From: JAJPKK01 sp963781195
GTDB lineage: Bacteria > Pseudomonadota > Alphaproteobacteria > Rhizobiales > Xanthobacteraceae
NCBI GenBank assembly: GCA_963781195.1
Contig: CAWAEZ010000005.1
Coordinates: 124,001 to 188,000, forward strand
Length of the DNA: 64,000 bases
Direction: 5' to 3'
The notes under the pieces were generated by a model. That model was not told the origin of the DNA. It ran no database searches and worked only from the letters and a program-made list of their open reading frames with translations. This document shows, piece after piece, positions 26,913-36,119 of this stretch; position 1 is the first letter of the stretch; every line of letters begins with the position of its first letter. The position numbers and the translations under genes are program-made.

Positions 26913-27826
26913 CGGGCGCAAGCGCGGCCATCACAGAACGCGCGCTCGCGGCCTTTCTCGGATTCGCGGTCGGCGACGCGCTCGGCGCCACCGTCGAATT
27001 CATGACCCCGGCCGAGATCGCCGCGCGTTACGGCGTGCATCGCCGGATCGTCGGCGGCGGCTGGCTCAAGCTCGCGCCGGGCCAGGTGACCGACGACACC
27101 GAGATGGCGCTCGCACTCGGCCGCTCCCTGGTGCGATGGGGCGGGCTCGACATTCGCGACGTCTGCCAGGAATTCGCCGGCTGGCTCAAGGGGGGACCGG
27201 TCGACGTCGGCAACACCTGCCGCCGCGGCATCCGGCGCTTCATCACCGAGGGCACCGTCGAAGGGCCGCCGCAGGAGCACGATGCCGGCAACGGCGCCGC
27301 GATGCGCGTCCTGCCGGTCGCGCTGGCGACGCTCGGCCGTCCCGATGCGGCGGCGGCGTGGTCGGTGGCGCAGGGACACATCACGCACCATCACCCGCTG
27401 TCGGACGGCGCCTGCCGTGTGCTGGTGCGCATGATGCACCCCCTGCTGGCGGGAGACGGCATGGACGCGGCGCGGGAACGCGCCGATGTCGCCATCGGCA
27501 TCCATCCGGAGTTCCGTTTCGAACCGTACCGCGGCTTGTCCTCGGCCTATGTGGTCGACACCATGCAGACCGTGCTGCATTCGTTTTTCAGCACGCAGTC
27601 GTTCGAGGCGTGCGTGGTGGCGGCGGTGAACCAGGGCGGCGACGCCGACACCACCGGCGCGCTCGCCGCCATGCTCGCCGGCGCCAGCTACGGATTGGAC
27701 GCGATCCCCGACGGCTGGCTGGCGCGCCTCGACCGCAAGGTGGCGGCCGATATCCGGGCGCAGGTGCCGGAGCTTCTGGCGATCGCGGCGCGGTCCGGCG
27801 AGAGCGCATCCTGGCGGGCGCCGTAG
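26909..27826 (+). CDS. draG: ADP-ribosyl-[dinitrogen reductase] hydrolase DraG
   Basis: 305 residues from a GTG overlapping draT. ADP-ribosylglycohydrolase motifs are present: LGFAVGDALGATVEFMTP, the first metal-binding cluster QVTDDTEMALALG (61-65) and the second NQGGDADTTGALAAMLAG (Asp245, Asp247, Thr248), which hold the two Mn ions; GHITHHHPLSDGA is shared with known DraG. It removes ADP-ribose from NifH and restores nitrogenase activity. The draT-draG operon order is as in Rhodospirillum rubrum. It converges with the ABC binding-protein gene, only three bases apart. Confidence 0.92.
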   Translation: MTGASAAITERALAAFLGFAVGDALGATVEFMTPAEIAARYGVHRRIVGGGWLKLAPGQVTDDTEMALALGRSLVRWGGLDIRDVCQEFAGWLKGGPVDVGNTCRRGIRRFITEGTVEGPPQEHDAGNGAAMRVLPVALATLGRPDAAAAWSVAQGHITHHHPLSDGACRVLVRMMHPLLAGDGMDAARERADVAIGIHPEFRFEPYRGLSSAYVVDTMQTVLHSFFSTQSFEACVVAAVNQGGDADTTGALAAMLAGASYGLDAIPDGWLARLDRKVAADIRAQVPELLAIAARSGESASWRAP

Positions 27827-27829
27827 CTC

Positions 27830-28621
27830 CTACTTCGCATTCCCCAGCCACTTGGCTTGAACCTTCGCCAGCGTGCCGTCGAGCTCGATCTGGTCGATCC
27901 AGATGTTGACGAAATTGATCAGGGTCTGGTCGTCGCGCCGCAGCAGCATCGCGACATAGACGGGATTGAAGACGTGGTCGGGCGACATCGCCGCGAGCTG
28001 CGGGTTCTGCCGTGCCATGTAGACCGCGGCGGTGGAATCCGAGACCTCGGCGTCGACCTTGCCGGCGAGGAGATCGGCGATCGCGAGCTCGTTGCTCGCA
28101 AAGCCCACCGGGGTCGCCTGCTTGAACACGGTGTTGGCGAAGCGGTCGTTCAGTCCACCCTGGTTGTAGGCGATCTTCAGGCCCGGCCGGTCGAGATCGG
28201 CGAGGCTGGTGAAGCGCTGCCGGTCCGCGGCGCGGATCATCAGCAGCTTGCCGTAACGCATATAGGGCTTGGAGAAGGTGGCGACCCGTGCCCGCTCGAA
28301 GGTCCGCCCCATACCCGACATCGCCACGTCGAACTTGTCGGCCGCGAGGTCGGGGAGCATCGAGCCGAACGTCATCTTGACGTATTCGATCCGGACCCCG
28401 AGCGCCGGCCCGAGCGTCTCCAGGAGATCGATGTCGAGGCCTGCGAGCTTGCCGTCTGCGTCGCGCATGCTGAAGACCGGCGTGTCCATCGTGGTTCCGA
28501 CCCGCAGCACACCGGCGGTGAGAACCTTCTGGAGGCGATCGGGTGCCTGCGCCCGCACGGCGGCGCACGGCAGACAGAGCACGAGCGCAAGGATGGGGGC
28601 GAGAAGAGCGCGACGTCTCAT
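27830..28621 (-). CDS. ABC transporter substrate-binding protein (amino-acid type, orphan)
   Basis: 263 residues with a Sec signal peptide (MRRRALLAPILALVLCLPCA, cut near VRAQAPDR). The mature protein has the polar amino-acid binding fold: VLRVGTTMDTPVFSMRDADG, LAGLDIDLLETLGPALGVRI and DKFDVAMSGMGRTFERARVA. Such proteins deliver amino acids or related small acids to an ABC permease; none is encoded nearby, so its partner is elsewhere or it has a sensing role. Confidence 0.88.
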   Translation of the reverse strand: MRRRALLAPILALVLCLPCAAVRAQAPDRLQKVLTAGVLRVGTTMDTPVFSMRDADGKLAGLDIDLLETLGPALGVRIEYVKMTFGSMLPDLAADKFDVAMSGMGRTFERARVATFSKPYMRYGKLLMIRAADRQRFTSLADLDRPGLKIAYNQGGLNDRFANTVFKQATPVGFASNELAIADLLAGKVDAEVSDSTAAVYMARQNPQLAAMSPDHVFNPVYVAMLLRRDDQTLINFVNIWIDQIELDGTLAKVQAKWLGNAK

Positions 28622-29063
28622 GAGGCGATATCCGTGGAGTTGGAATGCGGCCGGCGGCCGCGGGGCCAGGCGGCGTGTGCCGGAACCGCGGGGATCATTG
28701 AACGCGGTGACGATACCACGACAGCGGCGGGCAAGCAGCCGCCGCAGGTGGCTCGCGCAAGCTCCGCGTCTCAGCGTAAGGATCTCGCGCCGAAAATTAA
28801 TCGGCAGAGTTTGATCTCGATCAAAGTCTCGATCATGAAAATCGGCGGCGGCGATAACCGCACCAGGAGTCGCGTCGGAAACCCGCCAAAAAAGTTGCCG
28901 ATCCGCAACGCCGTGCGCTTTTCAAAACGACGAGGGTTTGTTCATCTTGCCCTCGCGGAACGCTTCGGCGCATACCATGTGCGTTACCCCCTCACTGAAT
29001 CGGTTCCAATCGCGGACGGCTTTGCAGCCATCGCCGCCGATTCCGAGATACGAGGGCAGCTCC
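28622..29063. other. 442-base divergent intergenic region between ABC binding protein and ompW
   Basis: Holds the promoters of two divergent genes. The only motif I can recognise is the FNR/FixK box at 28811-28824. No further protein-like reading frame or RNA gene is seen. Confidence 0.5.
28811..28824. promoter_or_regulatory. FNR/FixK/AadR-type box
   Basis: TTGATCTCGATCAA is a perfect match to the TTGAT-N4-ATCAA palindrome bound by FNR-type regulators (FnrL, FixK, AadR) under low oxygen. It lies 240 bases before the ompW start and 190 bases before the divergent binding-protein start, so either could be controlled. Oxygen control of ompW is known in enterobacteria. Draw no conclusion about activation or repression without the transcription start. 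Confidence 0.7.
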
Positions 29064-29789
29064 ATGAAAACGCGTCTTCTGGTCGGCACCGCACTGGCTG
29101 TCGCCTGTTTCTCTGCACCGGCCATCAGCGCCGACATCTCCAGGCCGCTCTACAAGGCGCCGCCTGCAATCGATGTCTGGAATCCGTGGATGATCCGCGT
29201 GCGCGCGCTCGGCGTGCTCCCCAGCACATCAGGCAGCACCGTCAACGTCGCGGGCGTGGCCGGGCTCTCCACCCCGTATTCCGGCCTGTCGATCGGCAAC
29301 TCCACCGTTCCCGAGCTCGACATCAGCTATTTCTTCACCCGCAATGTCGCGGCCGAACTCGTGCTCGGCGTCACCCCGCACAACATCACCGGCACCGGCG
29401 CCATCGCCGGCTTGAATGTCGGAAAGACGTGGCTGTTGCCGCCGACGCTGATGTTCCAATATCACTTCACCGATTTCGGTGCGTTCAAGCCCTATGTCGG
29501 CGTCGGCGCGAACTACACCGTCAATTTCGATCAGTCGGCCGGCAACACCGTCAACAACGGCGTTGCGATCACCGGCCTGAGCATCAAGAACAGCTTCGGC
29601 GCGGCCGCGCAGGTCGGCTTCGACTATATGCTCGACCGTCATTGGGGCCTGAACTTCGACGTCAAGAAGCTCTATCTCGAGCCCAGCTACACCGCCGTCG
29701 CCACCGCGGGCCCGACCAATTTCCTGGTCAACGGAACGGCCAACATCAATCCCTGGCTGATCGGCGGCGGTCTCACCTACAAGTTCTGA
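29064..29789 (+). CDS. ompW: OmpW family outer-membrane protein
   Basis: 241 residues. Signal peptide MKTRLLVGTALAVACFSAPA ends near ISADISRP. The mature protein has the eight-strand OmpW pattern: WMIRVRALGVLPSTSGS, ELDISYFFTRNVAAELVLGV, LPPTLMFQYHFTDFGAFKPY and the C-terminal GGGLTYKF ending in Phe. OmpW forms a narrow channel for small hydrophobic molecules. The ATG at 29064 follows GAGGGCAGCTCC. An FNR-type box lies upstream and a terminator downstream. Confidence 0.9.
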   Translation: MKTRLLVGTALAVACFSAPAISADISRPLYKAPPAIDVWNPWMIRVRALGVLPSTSGSTVNVAGVAGLSTPYSGLSIGNSTVPELDISYFFTRNVAAELVLGVTPHNITGTGAIAGLNVGKTWLLPPTLMFQYHFTDFGAFKPYVGVGANYTVNFDQSAGNTVNNGVAITGLSIKNSFGAAAQVGFDYMLDRHWGLNFDVKKLYLEPSYTAVATAGPTNFLVNGTANINPWLIGGGLTYKF

Positions 29790-29812
29790 TCTTCGTCAGC
29801 CGCGTGAATCGG

Positions 29813-29845
29813 ATCGGGCGCCCATGGGCGCCCGATTTCGGTTTT
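29813..29845 (+). terminator. Probable terminator after ompW
   Basis: A perfect 24-base palindrome (11-base arm ATCGGGCGCCC, then its complement) at 29813-29836 followed by TTCGGTTTT, 24 bases after the ompW stop. Strong hairpin with a moderate T-run. Confidence 0.75.
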
Positions 29846-29935
29846 ACGTCCGCGCCGTCGATGCGGTGCCGCCGCTCGAGCGCCAGGTGTCCGCAAATTT
29901 CGCGGCGGGATGGTCACGAAAGTCAGCGCGCGACA

Positions 29936-31340
29936 TCAGTGCGACTGATGATTTTCGCCCGCCGGCCCGGCCTCAGACAGCATGCCCTGCAGGTGCGCCG
30001 CGAGCTCCGCGCACTGGTTGCGGATATCCGGCACTGCGATGACCTCCCACAACGCCGCGCGCGTGAGCGGACCGACGGCAAACAGGCGGCGCGACGGCAC
30101 GCCGGATCGACTTATCACGTTGCCTGCGAGACTGACGTCGAGGCCGATGTTCAGAGGATCGCTGCGCGCGAGGCCCTGCTCCAGGAGGCTCGACAAGGCC
30201 GGATTGGCGGTGCGCCGCGGATCCTTGATGATGCCGGTGCATTCGACGATCCGCGCCACCTGCAGGGTGGAATTCCACGCGCTCGCCGCGGCGCCGATAG
30301 TGCACGAGCGCGCCCTGGGCCCCGGTCTCGACGGCGCAAATCCTGCCCGCAACGATGCTCAGCGCACCGCTCGCGATCGCGTCGGCGATGCGGCGTTCGA
30401 CTTCCGGCGCCATGCGGTGGCGGTGGATATCCCACCACGCGCGCGCATGCGCGAGAAAGCGGCGCTTCGAGCCCGGGGAGAGACCGCGCCAGAGCCGGTG
30501 GGTGAACGGGCGTATCGCGTCGACGACGCTGCGCCAATCGCCACCGCGGGCGGTCTCCTCCTCGGCCCGCTGCCGAAGCCAGCGCAACAGTGCGGTGATC
30601 TCCGCGCCGAACGGCACCTCGGCGGCATCGATCGACACCGCGTCGACCCGACGGTGCGGTTGCGGCAGCAGTCCGCGCCGCGACATCGCCGTGATGGGGC
30701 CGCGATGGCCACCGAGCTGCAGAGAGAGCACGTAGTCGACCATGGTCAGGCCGGTGCCGACGATGAGGACCGGCGACTCCGGTGCAATGCCGGCCTCGGC
30801 AGGCGTGGCCCACGGATCGACATAGCAGCCATTCGGCGGCGCCGGCATCTCGTGTCCGGTCGCGAGCACCACCACGTCGCCGATGATGTGGCGGCCGTCG
30901 CCGAGCACGGCGGCAATTCCCGCCGCCGTTTCACTGATCCGGACGCATTCACCGTGAACGATGTGCAGCCGGGGCCACTGCGGGTCTTCGAGCAGCGGGG
31001 CGAGCAGGCTCGCGATGTAGTCGCCATAGACCTTGCGTGACACGAAGCTGAAGCGATCCGCCGGCGCGGCCGGCTCACCGGGCTTTGCGCCCCGGGCGTC
31101 GAGCCAGCGGAGGAAATGATCGGGATCCTCCGGCAGCGCACTCATGTTGGCGGCGCGGACATTGAGGAGATGCGCCGGATTGGCGGTGCAATAGGCGATC
31201 CCGCGGCCGACGTCGGGACGCTTCTCGATGAGAAAGACGGCGAGGTCGACGCGGGGATCGGACAGCAACCGGCAGGCGAGGAGGACGCCGCTCGCCCCAC
31301 CGCCGACAATGATCACGCGGCGCGTTGCATTTCCGGGCAC
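29936..31340 (-). pseudogene. FAD/NAD(P)-binding protein (PF13454 type), frameshifted
   Basis: From a GTG with an AGGAG site, the sequence reads VIIVGGGASGVLLACRLLSD (dinucleotide-binding loop), VGRGIAYCTANPAHLLNVRA, VVVLATGHEMPAPPNG, VLIVGTGLTMVDYVLSLQLG, WWDIHRHRMAPEV: the pattern of FAD-NAD(P)-binding domain proteins (HydA-like regulators of siderophore or unknown oxidoreductases). At 30270-30275 (GAATTC) the frame moves; the C-terminal part (STLQVARIVECTGIIKDPRR to the stop at 29936, GPLTRAALWEVIAVPDIRNQ) continues in another frame. One T fewer joins them as RVESTLQVARIVECTG. Length is 3n+1. Real loss or sequence error cannot be told; substrate unknown. Confidence 0.82.
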
Positions 31341-31561
31341 CCGTCACTCCTGGGTCTGGCGTCACATCGCACGGTCGGAACCGCGCGAGATCATACGGAT
31401 CGACACCGACGATGGAATGCGTCTTACGTCAAAGCAGCGGATTCCGCTCGCGGCCTCTCGACGCGCGCCCCCAACATGCATATTTTCCGGCCGAGCCTCC
31501 GCTTCGACCAGCATCGCCGCGTCGCAGGAGGCACGTGCGCGCCGTCGCCCGGAAGGATGTG

Positions 31562-33976
31562 ATGACGAATCCCATGCGGAAGATCTCGCCCGACGACCTT
31601 CGCATCCTCGGCGAACTCGAGCGCAAGGTGCTGTGGCTCGCGAGCTTCACCATCCATCACGCCAATCACCTGCGCGAGCACATGGACGGGCTCAAGGTCG
31701 GCGGGCATCAGGCGTCGTCGGCCTCGCTCGCGACCATCATGACCGCGCTCTATTTTCGCACTCTGCGGCCGCAGGATCGCGTCGCGGTCAAGCCCCATGC
31801 CTCGCCGAACTACCATGCCATCCAGTATCTGCTCGGCCGGCAGACGCGGGAGAAGCTCGAGAGCTTCCGCGGCTACAAGGGCGCACAGAGCTATCCGTCG
31901 CGCACCAAGGACACCGACGACGTCGATTTCTCCACCGGCTCGGTGGGCCTCGGCGTCGCGCAGACGCTGTTCTCGTCGCTGGTGCAGGACTATGTGCGCG
32001 CCCATGGCTGGGGCCTCGATCGTCCGGAAGGCCGCATGGTCGCGCTCGTCGGCGACGCCGAGCTCGACGAGGGCAACATCTTCGAGGCGATGCTGGAGGG
32101 CTGGAAGCAGGGCCTGCGCAATTGCTGGTGGATCATCGACTACAACCGCCAGAGCCTCGACGCGGTGGTGCGGGAGGGCCTGTGGGAGCGCTACGAGCAC
32201 CTGTTCAGGAATTTCGGCTGGAACGTGGTGATCCTCAAATACGGCGCGCTGCAGCAGGCGGCGTTCCGCGAGCCGGGCGGCGAGCGGCTGCGGCAGTGGA
32301 TCGACACCTGCCCGAACCAGCTCTATTCGGCGCTGCTGTTCCAGGGCGGCGCGTCGTGGCGCAAGCGCCTTCTCGACGAGATCGGCGACCAGGGCGACGT
32401 GACCCGGCTGATCGAAAGCCGGACCGACGATGAGCTCGCCCGGCTGATGAGCAATCTCGGCGGCCACGACCTGCCCGCGATCGTCGAGGCGTTCGATGCG
32501 ATCGACGACGACCGCCCGACCTGCTTCATCGCCTACACCGTGAAGGGCTTCGGCCTGCCCATGGCCGGCCACAAGGACAATCATGCCGGGCTGATGACGC
32601 CGGCCCAGATGGAGAGTTTCCGCGCGGCGATGCAGATCCGTCCCGGCCACGAATGGGACCGGTTCGAAGGGCTGGCGACGCCGCCGGACACGCTGCAGGC
32701 GTTCCTCGACCGCGTGCCGTTCGCTGCGGCGACGCCGCGCCGGCTCCATCCCGCCTCGCTCGCGGTGCCGGAGGCACTGCCGGTCGTGATCCAGCCGACG
32801 ATGTCGACGCAGGCCGGGTTCGGCGCGCTGCTCAACGAGATCGCGCGCGACAAGACGCCGTTCGCCGCGCACATCGTCACCACCTCGCCCGACGTCACGG
32901 TGTCGACCAACCTCGGAGCGTGGGTGAACCGCCGCGGGCTGTTCGCGCGCGAGAGCATGGCGGATACCTTCCGCAGCGAGCGCATCCCGTCCACGTTCAA
33001 CTGGGAGTTCTCGCCGAAGGGCCAGCATATCGAGCTCGGCATCGCCGAGATGAACCTGTTCATCCTGTTGTCGGCGCTCGGGCTCTCGCATGCCATCAAC
33101 GGCGAGCGGCTGCTGCCGGTCGGCACCCTCTACGACCCCTTCATCGCGCGCGGGCTCGATGCCCTCAACTATGCCTGCTACCAGGACGCCCGCTTCATCG
33201 TGGCGGCCACGCCGTCGGGCATCACGCTCGGCCCCGAGGGCGGCGCGCACCAGTCGATCGCGCAGCCGCTGATCGGCATGGCGCAGGACGGGCTCGCCGC
33301 GTTCGAGCCGGCCTTCGTCGACGAGCTCGCCGAAATCCTGCGCTTCGCCTTCGCCTATATCCAGAAGGACGGCGACGGCACGGCGTCGGAACGCAACTGG
33401 CTGCGCGACGAAACCGGCGGCGCGGTCTACCTGCGGCTCTCCACCCGGCCGGTGGAGCAGATCCAGCGCACGATGACGCCGGAGCTGCGCCAGGCCATCG
33501 TCGACGGCGCGTATTGGCTGCGCGAGCCGGGGCCGAACTGCCAGGTCGTCGTCGCCTATACGGGCGCGATCGCCCCGGAGGCGATCCAGGCGATCGGCCT
33601 GATGGCCGAGGATCGCCGCGACATCGGCCTCCTCGCGATCACCTCGGCGGACCGCCTCAATGCCGGCTGGACCGCCGCGCAGCGCGCCCGGGAGTGCGGG
33701 CTGTCCCATGCGCGCTCCCACGTCGAGCGGCTGCTCGCCGACCTGCCCGCCCATTGCGGCATCGTCACCGTGCTCGACGGCCATCCGGCGACGCTCGCCT
33801 GGCTCGGCGCCGTCTGCGGCCACCGGGTGCGCCCGCTCGGCGTCGAGCACTTCGGCCAGACCGGCTCGCTCGCCGACCTCTACCGGCACTACGGCATCGA
33901 CGCCAACGCCATCGTCGCCGCTGCCGAGGCCATCACGCCGGGGCGGCCGATCCGCTACCTGCAGGCGCTGAGCTGA
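31562..33976 (+). CDS. AceE/transketolase-like thiamine-diphosphate enzyme
   Basis: 804 residues. A thiamine-diphosphate enzyme of the homodimeric E1/transketolase superfamily: FTIHHANHLREHMDGLKVGG near the start, the cofactor motif MVALVGDAELDEGNIFEAML ending in IIDYNRQSLD, TVKGFGLPMAGHKDNHAGLM, then a pyrimidine-binding domain with FSPKGQHIELGIAEMNLFIL and a transketolase C-domain. It is like E. coli AceE in its GD-x-E-x-DE motif and one-chain design but about 80 residues shorter. No E2 or E3 genes are nearby, so it may not act in a classical dehydrogenase complex. The ATG follows GGAAGGATGTG. Real substrate unknown. Confidence 0.8.
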   Translation: MTNPMRKISPDDLRILGELERKVLWLASFTIHHANHLREHMDGLKVGGHQASSASLATIMTALYFRTLRPQDRVAVKPHASPNYHAIQYLLGRQTREKLESFRGYKGAQSYPSRTKDTDDVDFSTGSVGLGVAQTLFSSLVQDYVRAHGWGLDRPEGRMVALVGDAELDEGNIFEAMLEGWKQGLRNCWWIIDYNRQSLDAVVREGLWERYEHLFRNFGWNVVILKYGALQQAAFREPGGERLRQWIDTCPNQLYSALLFQGGASWRKRLLDEIGDQGDVTRLIESRTDDELARLMSNLGGHDLPAIVEAFDAIDDDRPTCFIAYTVKGFGLPMAGHKDNHAGLMTPAQMESFRAAMQIRPGHEWDRFEGLATPPDTLQAFLDRVPFAAATPRRLHPASLAVPEALPVVIQPTMSTQAGFGALLNEIARDKTPFAAHIVTTSPDVTVSTNLGAWVNRRGLFARESMADTFRSERIPSTFNWEFSPKGQHIELGIAEMNLFILLSALGLSHAINGERLLPVGTLYDPFIARGLDALNYACYQDARFIVAATPSGITLGPEGGAHQSIAQPLIGMAQDGLAAFEPAFVDELAEILRFAFAYIQKDGDGTASERNWLRDETGGAVYLRLSTRPVEQIQRTMTPELRQAIVDGAYWLREPGPNCQVVVAYTGAIAPEAIQAIGLMAEDRRDIGLLAITSADRLNAGWTAAQRARECGLSHARSHVERLLADLPAHCGIVTVLDGHPATLAWLGAVCGHRVRPLGVEHFGQTGSLADLYRHYGIDANAIVAAAEAITPGRPIRYLQALS

Positions 33977-33986
33977 GGTTCGGCGG

Positions 33987-35000
33987 TCAGCCCACCTTGC
34001 CGACCGCGCCCTCCATCAGCGCCCACGCCTTCTCCCCGGTGGACTGCCGCCAGTCGCGGTAGAAGTTCGCTTCGCTCAGCCGTTTGCGGAAGCTCGCGAC
34101 GTCGACCGTGTTGACGATCATGCCGCGCTCGCGCAGCGTTTTTTCCAGGCTCGCATTGGCGGCGCGCACGAAGGCGCGCTGCTGGCCGACATAAAGCTTG
34201 GCGTTGCGGATGACGGTGTCCTGGATGTCGGCCGGGAGCTGCTGCCAATAGGCGTTGTTGGCGAGCATGTTGAAGCCGGCCCATTGATGGTTCGACAGGC
34301 TGAGATACTTGCAGACCTCGTAGAGCTTGTTCTCCTCGGCGATCACCAGCGGATTTTCCTGCCCGTCGACCTGATGCTCGGCGAGCGCCTGGTAGAGCCT
34401 GTTGAAGCCGACGATCTTGGGCTCGGCGCCCAGCGCCTTGTAGAACTCGACGAACAGCTTGCCGCCCGGCGTGCGCATGCGGAAGCCTTCGAGATCGGCG
34501 GCGGTGCGGATCGGCTTTTCCACCGACGTGATGTGCTTGAAGCCGTTCTCCATGCCGCCGAACGGAATGAGATAGACGCCGGCGCCGGCGAGGCCCTCGC
34601 GCATCAGGTCGCCGAGCGCGCCGTCGGTGAGCGAGGTCACCTGCTCGCTGGTCGAGAACGCGAACGGAATGCCCTGGATGTCGGCCGGCGGATAGGCCTG
34701 GCTCAGGATGTTGCCGTTGAGCACGAAGAACTCGAGCCCGCCCGCCTGCAGCTGCTTGAGGATCTCCGGATCGGCAATGGGAACGCCGTTGTTCTGCGCG
34801 TAGACGGTGACGTCGAGCCGGCCGCCGGTCTCGACGCGCACCGCATCCCACAGCTTGGTCAGGTAGACGTGGAGATGGCTGGCCGCCGGCTGCGGATGAT
34901 ATTGCCGCGCCTTGAAGCTCTGCGCCCGCGCCCCCCGCGAGGCGACCAGGGCGCCGGTGCCGACGAGGCCGGCGATGACAGAGCGGCGGTTCACAGTCAT
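33987..35000 (-). CDS. TRAP transporter substrate-binding protein (DctP family, orphan)
   Basis: 337 residues from the ATG at 35000 (earlier in-frame starts lack homology). The N-terminus MTVNRRSVIAGLVGTGALVA carries a twin-arginine-like motif and is cut near RGARAQS. DctP-family features: LTKLWDAVRVETGGRLDVTV, GLEFFVLNGNILSQAYPPAD, DLEGFRMRTPGGKLFVEFYK and GFNRLYQALAEHQVDGQENP. TRAP binding proteins present carboxylates to DctQM permeases, none of which are encoded here. It converges with the E1-like gene (10-base gap). Confidence 0.9.
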   Translation of the reverse strand: MTVNRRSVIAGLVGTGALVASRGARAQSFKARQYHPQPAASHLHVYLTKLWDAVRVETGGRLDVTVYAQNNGVPIADPEILKQLQAGGLEFFVLNGNILSQAYPPADIQGIPFAFSTSEQVTSLTDGALGDLMREGLAGAGVYLIPFGGMENGFKHITSVEKPIRTAADLEGFRMRTPGGKLFVEFYKALGAEPKIVGFNRLYQALAEHQVDGQENPLVIAEENKLYEVCKYLSLSNHQWAGFNMLANNAYWQQLPADIQDTVIRNAKLYVGQQRAFVRAANASLEKTLRERGMIVNTVDVASFRKRLSEANFYRDWRQSTGEKAWALMEGAVGKVG

Positions 35001-35392
35001 GGGCGATCTCCTGGGCACGGTGCCCCCGGCACGCGGTGCGTCGTGATGGATGGGCGCCCCACGGTCCATCATTGCCGCCCCTGCCGCAAGCGTCTGCGCA
35101 CGGGCCCGCCATCACCGGCCCGTCCGGTACGCCGCGACCTTGCCGGCACGCAGTCGGATGCATCGGGGTGGGATGGTGGCGTTCCACCCGTGGCCGGACC
35201 GCGGAAGCTTTTCAATGCGGTGATCCGGTCGGTCATAGTTTCGTCGCGGCGATCGAAGGCGACGGGGTCAGGCGCGCGCGTGCCAAGCCGACGGGTCGGG
35301 CCACGGGGTCCCCTGCTGAATCCATTCAAGCCGAATGCTACGGTCCGCTATGAGGCCGTGCCAGAACCCCCGCCCGTGACGGAGAGCAAAAC
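35001..35392. other. 392-base intergenic region
   Basis: Between the start of the TRAP binding-protein gene and a small orphan gene. No protein-like frame, RNA gene or strong hairpin recognised. Confidence 0.4.
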
Positions 35393-35599
35393 ATGCGCGT
35401 GAAATCCGTGCTGCGAAATGTCCAGTTGGTGATCGCAGACATCGAGGTCAGCTGGAACGGAAAGCTCCAAAGCAGCCCGACCCTGTGCGCGGTCGTCCCC
35501 GCGGAAAATGAAACCGCGGAGCGCGTGATCCCGCTGAATACGCCGGATGGCCGACCGATCCTGATGAAGTGGGACAATGCGCTGATCGTGCCGGAGTAA
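35393..35599 (+). CDS. Small hypothetical protein (68 aa)
   Basis: MRVKSVLRNVQLVIADIEVS, then NGKLQSSPTLCAVVPAENET and PLNTPDGRPILMKWDNALIV: an evenly mixed, soluble-looking composition unlike the Arg/Pro/Ala-rich chance frames around it. GACGGAGAGC lies before the ATG. I do not recognise a family. It lies upstream of, and opposite to, tRNA-Lys. Confidence 0.5.
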   Translation: MRVKSVLRNVQLVIADIEVSWNGKLQSSPTLCAVVPAENETAERVIPLNTPDGRPILMKWDNALIVPE

Positions 35600-35642
35600 A
35601 CGCATCGACCGTCGCCAAGCGAAGTCGCGATCATGTTTGAAG

Positions 35643-35718
<76 letters not shown>

Positions 35719-36119
35719 GGACGGGAAGCATTCCGGGGAATGCGCCGTTCCAGAATTTTGCAGGCCCGGACCAAGGCCAAGCCTGTACCGCGTCCCGAAC
35801 CCGGGTGCGCAGGGGGCGTCGTTTAGCAAAGGGGGGCGGTTCTGTCCAGCGCGGCTTGGGCGCAGAGGCGGGGCCGGGCCGGAATGTCGCGAACTTTTGC
35901 AGATGGGTGCCGGCCACCCCTTCCAGGATCGCGCCGAGCTGCCCGATTCCAGGCATCGCGAAGTTGCGACCGGGATGCCCGTCGCCACCGCTGATGTGCG
36001 GCGTCCGCCGGGAGGCATTTTGCTAACGCTGTCGCGCGATCATGGGCTCAGCCGGGCGTTCAGCCTTTGTCGGCGCAGGTCCCTGCGTTAGGATGAGGGC
36101 CCGTGGTTCGGAGCCTCCC

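Noticed and set aside
35950..36119. Guanidine riboswitch before the SMR/SugE gene
   Set aside because: None of the conserved guanidine-I or -II elements (for example paired ACGR-loop hairpins) is visible.
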